A stretch of DNA of 64,000 nucleotides from Gallaecimonas sp. GXIMD4217. Lineage in GTDB: Bacteria > Pseudomonadota > Gammaproteobacteria > Enterobacterales > Gallaecimonadaceae. Both the position numbers and the translations under genes were made by a program. Below, one piece after another: positions 34,948 through 42,703 of this stretch. Position 1 is the stretch's first letter. Each line of letters begins with the position of its first letter. The stretch covers positions 1,329,455-1,393,454 of the forward strand of contig NZ_CP149925.1 of NCBI RefSeq assembly GCF_038087665.1. Direction: 5' to 3'. The notes below the pieces were generated by a model. That model ran no database searches and was not told the origin of the DNA. It worked only from the letters and a program-made list of their open reading frames with translations.

Positions 34948-35043
34948 TGTGTCCCCCAATGCCGTGGCACCAGGCCCCTCAGCGAGGCCCAGGCCGCGCC
35001 CAGGGCCAAGTCGGCGCGCGAGGCCAATCGCCTGAGCCTGTAG
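34948..35043 (+). pseudogene. 3' remnant of an interrupted host gene
   Basis: Reading plus strand to the TAG at 35041 gives a tail ending PLSEAQAAPRAKSAREANRL (then Ser-Leu-stop). Its codons have the strong G/C third-position bias of host genes, and the frame has no start or coding continuation upstream, where AT-rich island DNA begins. It is converging and nearly touching the next gene (3 bases apart), which is usual for real gene ends here. I read it as the C-terminus of a gene cut by the island; its identity is unknown. Confidence 0.45.
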
Positions 35044-35045
35044 GC

Positions 35046-35912
35046 TCAGTGGTTAAGCAGGTTGGCCGGCGAATACTGGTCGGTGAGGGGGCGGGTACTG
35101 CTGTCCCAATCCGGGCGGCTATCCATCATGGCCGGGAAGGCCGCCGCGTCCACCCCGTAGGGGGCCAGGGCTTCGGCAAGATCCCTGGCACGCGCCTTCA
35201 ATACGGTCTTGTCCGGCAGCGGCCCCTTGGCGGCGACGATGACGCGGCTGGTGCTGCCGGCCGTGCGCAGGTTGAAGTAGGGGCCGAACACGGCGTCGTA
35301 GGTCACCGACTCGTGGTGGTAGAGGCGGCTGGAGGAAAAGGTGTTGGCCACCAGCACCCCGTCGTCGCTGAGCAGGGCCTTGATCTCCTCCAGGAATTCC
35401 CGGGTCATCAGGTGCTCGGGGATATAGTCGCCGTTGAAGGCGTCCAGCAGCACGTAGTCGAAGCGCTGGCCCTTAAGGCCGGCGCGTTTCACAAAGACCC
35501 TGGCATCCATTTCCCTGACCGTCATCTTGGGCGTTGCCACGAAACCGAAGTAGTCCCTGGCCACCCGGGTCACGGCCGGGTCTATCTCCACCACTTCAAG
35601 GGTGGCCTCGGGAAAGAGGTCGGCCAGCAGGGTGGGCAGGGTGCCTCCCCCTAAGCCGACGATGAGGATGCGCTCGGGCCTGGGGCTGACCAGCAGGCCG
35701 GCCAGGCTCATGCGGGTGTAGGGAAAGACCAGTGCCTCGCTGTCATGAAAGCGGCAGCTCTGGTTGAGCTGCTGGCGCTTGGTGGCAAAGGCCAGGCAGC
35801 GGCGGTCGGCGCTGTCAATCACCGAGATGTCCTGGTAGAGGGACTTCTCCCTGTGCACCACCTCGGCCTGGCAGGCCAGGGGCAACAGCAACATCAATAT
35901 CAGCAGGCGCAT
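35046..35912 (-). CDS. Spermidine synthase-like protein, catalytic half
   Basis: A 288-aa protein with the polyamine aminopropyltransferase/methyltransferase Rossmann fold: ILIVGLGGGTLPTLLADLFP, then VVEIDPAVTRVARDYFG (acidic residue for the cosubstrate) and DYVLLDAFNGDYIPEHL. It starts with a hydrophobic, signal-like segment (MRLLILMLLLPLACQAEVV), so the domain may be exported or membrane-tethered. The usual SpeE substrate tetrad is not evident, so spermidine synthesis is doubtful. It starts one base after the stop of the membrane half, which implies that both work together. The open frame extends 10 residues upstream, inside the other gene. Confidence 0.75.
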   Translation of the reverse strand: MRLLILMLLLPLACQAEVVHREKSLYQDISVIDSADRRCLAFATKRQQLNQSCRFHDSEALVFPYTRMSLAGLLVSPRPERILIVGLGGGTLPTLLADLFPEATLEVVEIDPAVTRVARDYFGFVATPKMTVREMDARVFVKRAGLKGQRFDYVLLDAFNGDYIPEHLMTREFLEEIKALLSDDGVLVANTFSSSRLYHHESVTYDAVFGPYFNLRTAGSTSRVIVAAKGPLPDKTVLKARARDLAEALAPYGVDAAAFPAMMDSRPDWDSSTRPLTDQYSPANLLNH

Positions 35913-35913
35913 C

Positions 35914-36549
35914 TCAGCTCTCCTCCAGGTTCCGGCAGGCAAAGGCCAGGGCGCCGCCGGCCACCAGCAGGCCGATCAGGGTCAACATGATCTGATCCAC
36001 CTCGAAGTAGAGCACCAGGTAGAAGGAGGTGGCCAGGGTGCCCAGGGCGCTGCCCAGGGTGGAGACGAAATAGAGCAGTCCCGCCACCTGGCCGCTGTGG
36101 TGCTGGTGGCGAACCAGCAGCCGCACCGAGTAGGGGGCTATCATGCCCAGCACCACGGTTGGCACGAAAAAGAGCGCCAGGGCCGCCAGCAGGGAGCCGT
36201 AGCGGGGATCCTCTATGTGCAGGAACACGGCTTCCATCATGGCGTCGCCGGCCAGGACTATGGGCAGCAGGGCCAGGGCCGAGAGCAGGTAGAAGAGGCC
36301 GTAGCGGCGCAGGCTGGGCCCCGCCATGGACAGTCTGCCGCCGGCCAGGTAGCCGATGGCCAGGGCCACCATGAACACCGTGATGATGCTGCCCCAGACA
36401 TGGATGCTGCTGCCGAAATAGGGGGCCAGGATGCGCCCGCCCAGCAGCTCCACCGCCATGATGGAAAAGCCGCTGGTAAAGGCCAGCAGGAACACCAGGG
36501 CCGTGAAGCCAAGCCGGGTCGTGTGGGTGCCGCTTAATGCCTGCTCCAT
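35914..36549 (-). CDS. Spermidine synthase-like protein, membrane half
   Basis: A 211-aa membrane protein with about six helices, resembling the N-terminal membrane domain of fused MFS/spermidine synthase-like proteins: FTSGFSIMAVELLGGRILAP followed by helices with GGRLSMAG. In many bacteria this domain and the catalytic domain form one polypeptide; here they are two genes with a TGA-G-ATG junction. I start at ATG 36549; the frame is open further upstream but without membrane character. Role unknown. Confidence 0.75.
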   Translation of the reverse strand: MEQALSGTHTTRLGFTALVFLLAFTSGFSIMAVELLGGRILAPYFGSSIHVWGSIITVFMVALAIGYLAGGRLSMAGPSLRRYGLFYLLSALALLPIVLAGDAMMEAVFLHIEDPRYGSLLAALALFFVPTVVLGMIAPYSVRLLVRHQHHSGQVAGLLYFVSTLGSALGTLATSFYLVLYFEVDQIMLTLIGLLVAGGALAFACRNLEES

Positions 36550-36739
36550 GTGTTTCCTCGCCAGGTTATTGAGAATATTAGGGTTTCCATAGCAACACAG
36601 GGGCGGGGCAACGACAAGTAAAAGTGGATAGGGTTGGCCACGGGCGGGGCAGCGGGAAATGCTGATCTCGGTCAAAAACTTGAGTGAATCACTTGGTTAT
36701 TCTGGGGCCGTCATTTCAGCAGACTTTGAGGAACGAACC

Positions 36740-36832
36740 ATGAGTTGTTGTGGAGCCTGTGGCGGCCAGGATCAGGAAGCCAAGCAGAAACAGGAACAGG
36801 AGCGTGTTGAGGAGCAAAAGGACGAGGAATAG
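36740..36832 (+). CDS. Mini-protein MSCCGACGG (30 aa)
   Basis: A 30-codon gene starting MSCCGACGGQDQEAKQK and ending in a Glu/Lys/Gln helix. A GAGG ribosome site lies upstream of ATG 36740, and a terminator follows at 36883. The CC-x-x-C cluster at residues 3-7 could bind a metal or be redox-active; the tail would be a charged helix. The composition is not that of random sequence. Similar short CCGACGG proteins may exist in related marine bacteria, but I cannot name a family. Confidence 0.6.
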   Translation: MSCCGACGGQDQEAKQKQEQERVEEQKDEE

Positions 36833-36882
36833 CCTTCGTTTCCTGCACCTCTACGGGCCGGCGCCCATGGGCGCCGGAAAAT

Positions 36883-36910
36883 AAAAAAGGCCGGCGTTAG
36901 CCGGCCTTTT
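36883..36910. terminator. Bidirectional terminator, mini-protein and DUF885 genes
   Basis: GGCCGGC-GTTA-GCCGGCC flanked by AAAAAA and TTTT. It serves the plus-strand mini-gene and, on the other strand, the DUF885 gene that ends at 36915. A separate 20-base perfect palindrome at 36858-36877 lies just before it. Confidence 0.85.
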
Positions 36911-36914
36911 GCCA

Positions 36915-38741
36915 TCAGGCGCCTTGCTTGTCGGCGATGTACTGGTCGATAAAGTCCTCCAGCACGTCCAGGGGTACGGCGCCATTCTTCAGCACCACGT
37001 CGTGGAAGTCGCGCAGGTCGAACTTGTCGCCCAGGGCGTCCTGGGCCTTTTGGCGCAGTTCCAGGATCTTCATCATGCCCATCTTGTAGGCGGTGGCCTG
37101 GCCGGGCTGGACGATATAGCGCTCGATCTCGGAGACCACCTCGCTCTCGGCCATGCCGCCGGTGTTGGTCATCATGTAGGCGATGGCCTCTTCGCGGCTC
37201 CAGCGCTTGGCGTGGATGCCGGTGTCCACTACCAGGCGCACAGCCCGGAACAGCTCCGCCATCAGCCGGCCGATGTTGTCGTAGGGATCGGCCTGGAAGC
37301 CCATTTCCCAGGCCAGGCGCTCGGCGTACAGGGCCCAGCCTTCTGTATAGGCGGTAAAGGGGGACAGGCGACGGAAGAAGGGCACGCCCTCCAGCTCCAG
37401 GCCGACGGAGATCTGGAAGTGGTGGCCGGGAATGCCCTCGTGGTAGGCCAGGGTACGCATGCCGTAGCGGGGCGTGGCCTTGATGTCATGGAGGTTGGCG
37501 AAGAAGCGGCCGGGGCGGCTGCCGTCCAGGGCCGGGCCCTGGTAGTAGGCGCCGGGGGCGGTCTTTTCCTTGAATTCGGGGATGCGCACCACTTCCATGC
37601 CGGCCTTGGGACGGATGCGGAAGGCCTTGGCCATGCCGGCATCGATCTCGTCCAGTATGGCCTGGTAGTCGGCCAGGATCTGCTGGCGGCCGGCCGGGCT
37701 GTCTTCGTAATAGAAGCGGGGCTCGGCGGCCAGGGCCTGCATGGCGGCGGTGAAGCCCTGGCTGACGTCGTGGCCCTGCTCGGCCAGTATGGCCAGCATC
37801 TCGGCCTGAATTCGCGCCACCTCGGCCAGGCCGATGGCGTGGATCTGCTCGGCGCTGTAGTCGGTGGTGGTGTAGAACTTCAGGGCCAGGGCGTAGGCCT
37901 TGTCACCGTTCGGCAGGTGCCAGAGGCCGTGGTCGTTGCCGGTCTTGGGGGCCAGGGCGGTGAAATAGTCGATCAGGCTCTGGTAGGCGGTATGCACATT
38001 GGTGCGGATGGCCTGCCGGGCTTCGGCCTGCAGCCGGGCGCGGCTGGCTTCGTCCAGCTCGGCCACCTTGTCCAGCTTGCGCACCAGGGAGCCATAGAGG
38101 ATGTTCTCCTCCACCGGGGTGGCGACGAAGGCGGTCATCTCGTCCAGCACCCGGTCGACCACGAAGCGTGGCGGCAGTATGCCGCGCTCTTCACGCAGCT
38201 TGAGGCCTTCCAGCACCTGGGCGAACTTGGTGTCCACGGCGTTGAGGCGGGCCACATAATGCTCGGCATCTTCCAGCGAATGGATCTGGTGCTGGCCGTC
38301 CATGAAACTGGGATAACCGTTTTGCACGCCGAACAGCTGGTTCACCGGGTAGTCGTGGTAGCGGTAGGGCTCGGACGCCAGGGCCAGATCCAGCAGGTAG
38401 TTGGCGATGATCTTGGACTGGCGGTCGCCGGGGCTGAGTTCGGCATCGTCATAGCTGTTGAGCACGGCATGGATGTGCTTGATCTTGGCGAACTGCTCGT
38501 CGCCCTTGGCCAGGCTGGCGTCATCCAGCTTGGCGTTGTGATCCTTGATGCCCAGGCTGTCGAGCAGGCCCAGGGAGGTCAGGCCTTCCGGGCTGTCCAG
38601 GGCCAGCTTCAGTACCTCGCGATCCAGGAAGGCGCGGAAGAACAGGGGCTTCTTGGCATACCATTCGTGGGCGGCCAGGCTCGAGCCCATGACCAGGATC
38701 AGCAGCAGGCCTAGGCCAAGCCACTTCAGCAGCGTTTTCAT
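36915..38741 (-). CDS. DUF885 family putative metallohydrolase
   Basis: A 608-aa protein of the DUF885 family. An N-terminal hydrophobic anchor (residues about 5-24) places it in or outside the inner membrane. The motif RTLAYHEGIPGHHFQISVG (about residues 429-447) holds the HExxxHH-like zinc site, and the downstream TEGWALYAERLAWEMG (about 459-474) has the Glu that completes it. The fold is related to M3/M32-type peptidases; peptidase activity on small peptides is likely but unproven. It is transcribed alone, between tRNA-Val genes and a terminator. Confidence 0.85.
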   Translation of the reverse strand: MKTLLKWLGLGLLLILVMGSSLAAHEWYAKKPLFFRAFLDREVLKLALDSPEGLTSLGLLDSLGIKDHNAKLDDASLAKGDEQFAKIKHIHAVLNSYDDAELSPGDRQSKIIANYLLDLALASEPYRYHDYPVNQLFGVQNGYPSFMDGQHQIHSLEDAEHYVARLNAVDTKFAQVLEGLKLREERGILPPRFVVDRVLDEMTAFVATPVEENILYGSLVRKLDKVAELDEASRARLQAEARQAIRTNVHTAYQSLIDYFTALAPKTGNDHGLWHLPNGDKAYALALKFYTTTDYSAEQIHAIGLAEVARIQAEMLAILAEQGHDVSQGFTAAMQALAAEPRFYYEDSPAGRQQILADYQAILDEIDAGMAKAFRIRPKAGMEVVRIPEFKEKTAPGAYYQGPALDGSRPGRFFANLHDIKATPRYGMRTLAYHEGIPGHHFQISVGLELEGVPFFRRLSPFTAYTEGWALYAERLAWEMGFQADPYDNIGRLMAELFRAVRLVVDTGIHAKRWSREEAIAYMMTNTGGMAESEVVSEIERYIVQPGQATAYKMGMMKILELRQKAQDALGDKFDLRDFHDVVLKNGAVPLDVLEDFIDQYIADKQGA

Positions 38742-38843
38742 GTGGTTATCCTCCTGATTTGTTGGTCAGGAGGATAACAAGCCGGCAACAAGGGTTTTGT
38801 CCTAAGTTGTCAGCATTTGTAAATAACGGCCGGGAAACCCATG

Positions 38844-38872
38844 CAAAAAGCCCGGCACAGGGCCGGGCTTTT
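38844..38872 (-). terminator. Terminator of the tRNA-Val transcript
   Basis: GCCCGGC/GCCGGGC stem with a five-base loop. On the minus strand it is followed by five T residues (38845-38849). It lies 9 bases downstream of the last tRNA. Confidence 0.8.
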
Positions 38873-38880
38873 CTGGTGTC

Positions 38881-38957
38881 TGGTACTGCCAAGTGGACTC
38901 GAACCACCGACCCCCACCATGTCAAGGTGGTGCTCTAACCAACTGAGCTATGGCAGT
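38881..38957 (-). tRNA. tRNA-Val(GAC), copy 3 of the transcript
   Basis: 77 nt with encoded CCA. Acceptor ACTGCCA/TGGCAGT, anticodon loop TTGACAT (anticodon GAC at 38921-38923), stem CCACC/GGTGG, T-arm loop TTCGAGT. The acceptor stem differs from the other two copies while the core is nearly the same. Confidence 0.95.
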
Positions 38958-38961
38958 AAAT

Positions 38962-39038
38962 TGGTACACCCGAGTGGACTCGAACCACCGACCCCTACCA
39001 TGTCAAGGTAGTGCTCTAACCAACTGAGCTACGGGTGT
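38962..39038 (-). tRNA. tRNA-Val(GAC), copy 2 of the transcript
   Basis: 77 nt with encoded CCA. Acceptor ACACCCG/CGGGTGT, anticodon GAC in loop TTGACAT. The anticodon stem is CTACC/GGTAG, a compensated change relative to CCACC/GGTGG in the others. Spacing to neighbours is 2-4 bases. Confidence 0.95.
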
Positions 39039-39040
39039 AT

Positions 39041-39117
39041 TGGTGCGTCCGAGTAGACTCGAACTACCGACCCCCACCATGTCAAGGTGGTGCTCTAACC
39101 AACTGAGCTACGGACGC
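39041..39117 (-). tRNA. tRNA-Val(GAC), copy 1 of the transcript
   Basis: 77 nt with encoded CCA. Acceptor GCGTCCG/CGGACGC as in the Escherichia coli GAC isoacceptor, anticodon GAC. The T-stem has an A-U pair where the other copies have G-C (GGTAG/CTACT), again compensated. It is closest to the promoter. Confidence 0.95.
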
Positions 39118-39153
39118 ACGTTTCGCCTGGGGTTGCCCCCGGAACGGACGCCA

Positions 39154-39182
39154 ATATTAGCGGCGGTGTTGGGCCTTGGCAA
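39154..39182 (-). promoter_or_regulatory. Promoter of the tRNA-Val cluster
   Basis: On the minus strand, TTGCCA (39177-39182), a 17-base spacer, then TAATAT (39154-39159). A GC-rich discriminator follows (TGGCGTCC), typical of stringently controlled stable-RNA promoters. The first tRNA starts about 36 bases downstream. Confidence 0.8.
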
Positions 39183-39258
39183 GAGGCAAGAGTGCCTAAA
39201 TCAGTCGTTTGGCGAGCTTTTGCCCATTGTCGGCCAAAAGTTCCGCAATACCTGGCCG

Positions 39259-40251
39259 TCAGCCGCCTGGCCTGAGGCCACAACGGCCCAGGAACTGTTG
39301 CCAGGCCTGGGTATGCCTTTTCAGGGCGGCGTCGAAGTCGGCGCTGAGGCTGCCTTCGTCCAGCCCACTCAGGTAGCGGACCTGCTCCCTGGCGCTGGTC
39401 GGCACCGGCAGGGACACGATCAACTCCGACAGCGGCCGCTTGAGCAGGCGGTTGGCCTGGAGCAGCTCGCCCAGGTGCGGCTGTACCTTGTTGCCGTAAT
39501 AGCCGAAGAAGAACTGCCCGATGGTGTTGGCCCGGGCGCCGGGGCGGCCGTTGGGGCAGGGAATGTGCTGCTGGTGCTGCTCAAGCAGCTCGGCGGCGGC
39601 ATCGAGCTGGTGGCGGGCCTGGTACAGGCTGACATTGAGCCGGGCCAGGATCCGGCCATGGGCCAGCGCCGCCAGCCCCGACTCCAGCCGCGCCGCCCTG
39701 ATCGGATCCCAGCCTTGCAGCAGGGCGCGGATGTCGGTGACGGCGGTGATGGCGTCATAAAGGCCGGGAAAGTCCCCCACTGCCAGGGGCGCCACGCCGT
39801 GGCGCCAATTGCGGCGAAAGGCGTCGTCCTGGCTGACAAGATGCCAGGCGGCCAGGGGCAGGGCCGGGGCCTTTTGGGCCGCCAGCCGCTCGGCCAGCTG
39901 GCGGGTCTTGGCCGGGGCCTGATCGCAGTGATTGAGCCCGTGCAGCAGCTCCACTTCGTACAAAAAGCGCTGGGACGGCGGCGCCACCTTGCCCAGGGCC
40001 GAGTTGCGCGCGCCGATCAATGCGCCCAGGTTGCACTTGCGCAGGGCGTAGAGTTCGGTCAGGCCTATGGTGATCTCGGCCTGGGGGGCTGCCCAGGGGC
40101 GGCCGCCTCCGGCGGCCAGTACCGGCAGGGGGCTGGGTTCATGGGGCACGTCCAGGACATTGGCCAGCCGCTGGGGATAATCGACCAGGGGGCCGCCCGA
40201 CCGCTCGCAGCCGCACAGCAGCAGGCCGGCGAGCAGCCAGGGCCATCTCAC
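39259..40251 (-). CDS. DUF3080 family lipoprotein
   Basis: A 330-aa protein starting at GTG 40251 with a short lipoprotein signal (WPWLLAGLLLCGC, lipobox LCGC). The body resembles DUF3080: an Arg/Leu-rich helical protein with YALRKCNLGALIGARNSALGK near residues 77-97 and SQRFLYEVELLHGLNHCD after it. Function is unknown. The GTG overlaps the stop of the MATE gene (GTGA), so the two are coupled. The longer upstream frame overlaps the MATE gene and is not used. Confidence 0.75.
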   Translation of the reverse strand: MRWPWLLAGLLLCGCERSGGPLVDYPQRLANVLDVPHEPSPLPVLAAGGGRPWAAPQAEITIGLTELYALRKCNLGALIGARNSALGKVAPPSQRFLYEVELLHGLNHCDQAPAKTRQLAERLAAQKAPALPLAAWHLVSQDDAFRRNWRHGVAPLAVGDFPGLYDAITAVTDIRALLQGWDPIRAARLESGLAALAHGRILARLNVSLYQARHQLDAAAELLEQHQQHIPCPNGRPGARANTIGQFFFGYYGNKVQPHLGELLQANRLLKRPLSELIVSLPVPTSAREQVRYLSGLDEGSLSADFDAALKRHTQAWQQFLGRCGLRPGG

Positions 40252-41618
40252 GCCACCACCTCTATGGGGATCTGGGCGCCGGCGTGGCGGCGGTGCAGCA
40301 CCCAGAGCCGGGCCAGCAGCATGGCCGCCGCCGAGGTCAGGCCGGCGATAAAGCCTATCCAGAAGCCGTGGGGACCCATGGGTTCGATCAGCCAGTCGGT
40401 CAGGCCCAGCACATAACCTGTGCTGAGGCCGATACCCCAATAGGCCACGAAGGTGATGTAGAAGAGGGCCTGGCTGTCCTTGTAGCCGCGCAGGGCACCA
40501 CCGGACACCACCTGGAAGGCGTCGGAAAGCTGGTAGACGGCGGCCAGCATGATCAGCTGGGTGGCCAGGGCCAGCACCGCTACGTCGTCGGTGTAGATGG
40601 CGGCTATCTGGTCCCGGAACAGCCAGGTCAGGGTGCAGCTGGTCACGGCCACCAGCTGGCCCAGGGCCAGGCCGGCATAACAGGCCCGCCGGGCGCCGTC
40701 GGGGGAGCCTTCACCCATGGTGTGGCCGACCCTGATGGTCACTGCCAGGGCCAGGCTCATGGGGAACATGAACACCAGCGAGCTGAAGTTCATGGCCACC
40801 TGATGGCCGGCCACGGTCACCGGCCCCAGGGGGGCGATCAGCAGGGCCACCACGGCAAAGAGGGTCACCTCGAAGAAGATGGCCAGGGCCATGGGCAGGC
40901 CGATGGCGGCCAGGTGGCGGATCACCTGGGGATCCGGCCTATGCAGCCGGGCAAAGAGGCCGATATGGCGATAGCGCCTGGCCAGCAGGGTGTAGCCGGT
41001 CAGCACCAGCAGCATCACCCACATCACCAGGGCCGTGGCCAGGCCGCAGCCGGCGCCGCCCAGGGCCGGCATGCCGAACAGGCCATGGATGAACACATAG
41101 TTGGCGGGAATGTTGACCAGCAGGCCCAGGAAACCCACCACCATGGTCGGCACCGTGTTGGACATGCCCTCGATATAGTTGCGCAGTACATTGTAGAGGG
41201 CGAAGGCGGGCAGGCCGGCACAGACGAAATACACGTACAGTTCGGTCTTGGCGGCCAGGGCGGTGTCCACGTCCATGGCGTCGAGCACCCTGGGCGTCAG
41301 GGGAGCCAGGCATACCACCAGCAGCGTGATGCCCAGCGCCAGCCAGGCGCCCTGCTGGACTATGCCGGCAATGGGGCCGTCGTCCCTGGCGCCGTGGTGG
41401 TTGGCCACCATGGGGGTCAGGGCCATGGCCACCCCAAGGATGAACAGCGCCGGCGGGAACCACAGCGAGGAGCCCACGGCCACGGCGGCCATGTCGGTGG
41501 CGCTGACCTGGCCGGCCATGATGGTGTCCACAAAGCCCATCAGGGTCTGGGCCAGCTGGGCGATGAGGATGGGACCGGCCAGGCGGGACAGGCGGCCGGC
41601 TTCTTGCAACAACGTCAT
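40248..41618 (-). CDS. norM: MATE-family efflux transporter (NorM-like)
   Basis: A 456-aa, 12-helix multidrug/toxin extrusion antiporter. The N-terminal segment AGPILIAQLAQTLMGFVDTIMAGQVS is the NorM hallmark, and the internal duplication is visible with a second half from about residue 230. It exports cationic drugs and dyes in exchange for sodium or protons. Start ATG 41618 is chosen because it begins directly before the first helix. The divergent ribE lies 107 bases away, as in many gammaproteobacteria, where norM and ribE are neighbours. Confidence 0.9.
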   Translation of the reverse strand: MTLLQEAGRLSRLAGPILIAQLAQTLMGFVDTIMAGQVSATDMAAVAVGSSLWFPPALFILGVAMALTPMVANHHGARDDGPIAGIVQQGAWLALGITLLVVCLAPLTPRVLDAMDVDTALAAKTELYVYFVCAGLPAFALYNVLRNYIEGMSNTVPTMVVGFLGLLVNIPANYVFIHGLFGMPALGGAGCGLATALVMWVMLLVLTGYTLLARRYRHIGLFARLHRPDPQVIRHLAAIGLPMALAIFFEVTLFAVVALLIAPLGPVTVAGHQVAMNFSSLVFMFPMSLALAVTIRVGHTMGEGSPDGARRACYAGLALGQLVAVTSCTLTWLFRDQIAAIYTDDVAVLALATQLIMLAAVYQLSDAFQVVSGGALRGYKDSQALFYITFVAYWGIGLSTGYVLGLTDWLIEPMGPHGFWIGFIAGLTSAAAMLLARLWVLHRRHAGAQIPIEVVA

Positions 41619-41725
41619 GGAATTGCCCTGATTTGGTGATGCCCTATTGTAAAGCACCGGCCCTTTTGCCGAGAATCGCCTCACCGGTTTTTTTAGGGCT
41701 GCTGGTCGCAGCGGGAGGAGTAGAG

Positions 41726-42340
41726 ATGTTTACCGGCATAGTCCAGGGCAAGGGCCAGGTGGTGGCCATAGAAGAAAAGGACCAGTTCCGCAGCCATGTG
41801 GTGGCCTTCCCCGAGGCGCTGCTGCCCGGCCTGGCACTGGGGGCCTCCGTGGCCCACAACGGCTGCTGCCTGACCGTCACCCGGGTGGACGGCGACCAGG
41901 TGCACTTCGACCTGATGCGCGAGACCTTGCGCATCACCAACCTGGGCGAGCTGGCCGTGGGCAGCGAGGTCAACCTGGAACGGGCGGCCCGCTTCGGCGA
42001 CGAAATTGGCGGCCATGCCATGTCCGGCCACGTGCACTGCATGGCCGAGGTCATTGCCATCGACAGCACCGAGACCAACTGCCGTATCGGCTTTGCCCTG
42101 CCCGAGCAGTGGCACAAGTACGTGTTCGACAAGGGCTATGTCGGCGTGGACGGCATCAGCCTGACCGTGGGCGCCAAGACCGCGCAGGGCTTCGAGGTGA
42201 ACCTCATTCCCGAGACCCTGACCCGCACCGTGATAGGCGACCGTCAGCTTGGCGACAGGGTCAACATCGAGATCGATCCCCAGACCCAGGCCATAGTGGA
42301 AACGGTAGAAAGGGTGCTGGCAGCCCGGGCGCAGGGCTGA
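41726..42340 (+). CDS. ribE: Riboflavin synthase, alpha subunit
   Basis: A 204-aa enzyme that dismutates two lumazines into riboflavin and the pyrimidine precursor. It consists of two tandem lumazine-binding barrels. The N-terminus MFTGIVQGKGQVV and the repeated pattern NGCCLTV (residues about 46-52) and DGISLTV (about 143-149) are diagnostic. GGAGGAG precedes ATG 41726. I see no FMN riboswitch in the short upstream gap. It is not in a rib operon here. Confidence 0.95.
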   Translation: MFTGIVQGKGQVVAIEEKDQFRSHVVAFPEALLPGLALGASVAHNGCCLTVTRVDGDQVHFDLMRETLRITNLGELAVGSEVNLERAARFGDEIGGHAMSGHVHCMAEVIAIDSTETNCRIGFALPEQWHKYVFDKGYVGVDGISLTVGAKTAQGFEVNLIPETLTRTVIGDRQLGDRVNIEIDPQTQAIVETVERVLAARAQG

Positions 42341-42354
42341 GCGTCAAAGGCAGC

Positions 42355-42555
42355 TCAGTAGATCTGCTCGTCTTCGCCGTCCAGCTGCAGTACCACTTCG
42401 CCATCGAGTTCCTCGGTCACCTGGATGTGCATGGAACAGCAGCAGGCGGCGCATTCCTCGACAAAATCCTGGCCGACGTCGTCCGGCTCCACTGTGATAA
42501 AGACGTGACTCCCGCAGTTGGGGCATTCCACCCGGAAACGCTTGATGTCGTCCAT
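42355..42555 (-). CDS. CPXCG motif-containing cysteine-rich protein
   Basis: A 66-aa protein with CPNCGSHVFI at residues 11-20 and CAACCCSMHIQV at about 35-46, the two Cys clusters of the CPXCG family, likely forming one zinc ribbon. It is acidic at the C-terminus (ELDGEVVLQLDGEDEQIY). A GGAGG site precedes ATG 42555. It is convergent with ribE (14-base gap). No known function. Confidence 0.85.
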   Translation of the reverse strand: MDDIKRFRVECPNCGSHVFITVEPDDVGQDFVEECAACCCSMHIQVTEELDGEVVLQLDGEDEQIY

Positions 42556-42703
42556 GTTCGGGCCTCCATGACAGCTTTATTAAAGTATGGTGGCCGCCGG
42601 CCCCTTAGGCAAAGGGGCCCTTTACGCTACTTTACCCGCCGTTGGCTCAGGTTCACCTGGCCCCTTCTAGACTTTAGGAAGGTACCACCAGAGGAATGCC
42701 GCC

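Noticed and set aside
17207..34980. Similar strings CGTGGC..GGCCCCT at both island borders (about 17207-17220 and 34963-34979) as attachment repeats
   Set aside because: Short, GC-rich and with an internal gap; expected by chance in this genome, and no integrase is present.
36858..36877. 20-base perfect palindrome as a terminator of the mini-gene
   Set aside because: No T-run follows in either direction; the neighbouring hairpin at 36883-36910 is the real terminator.
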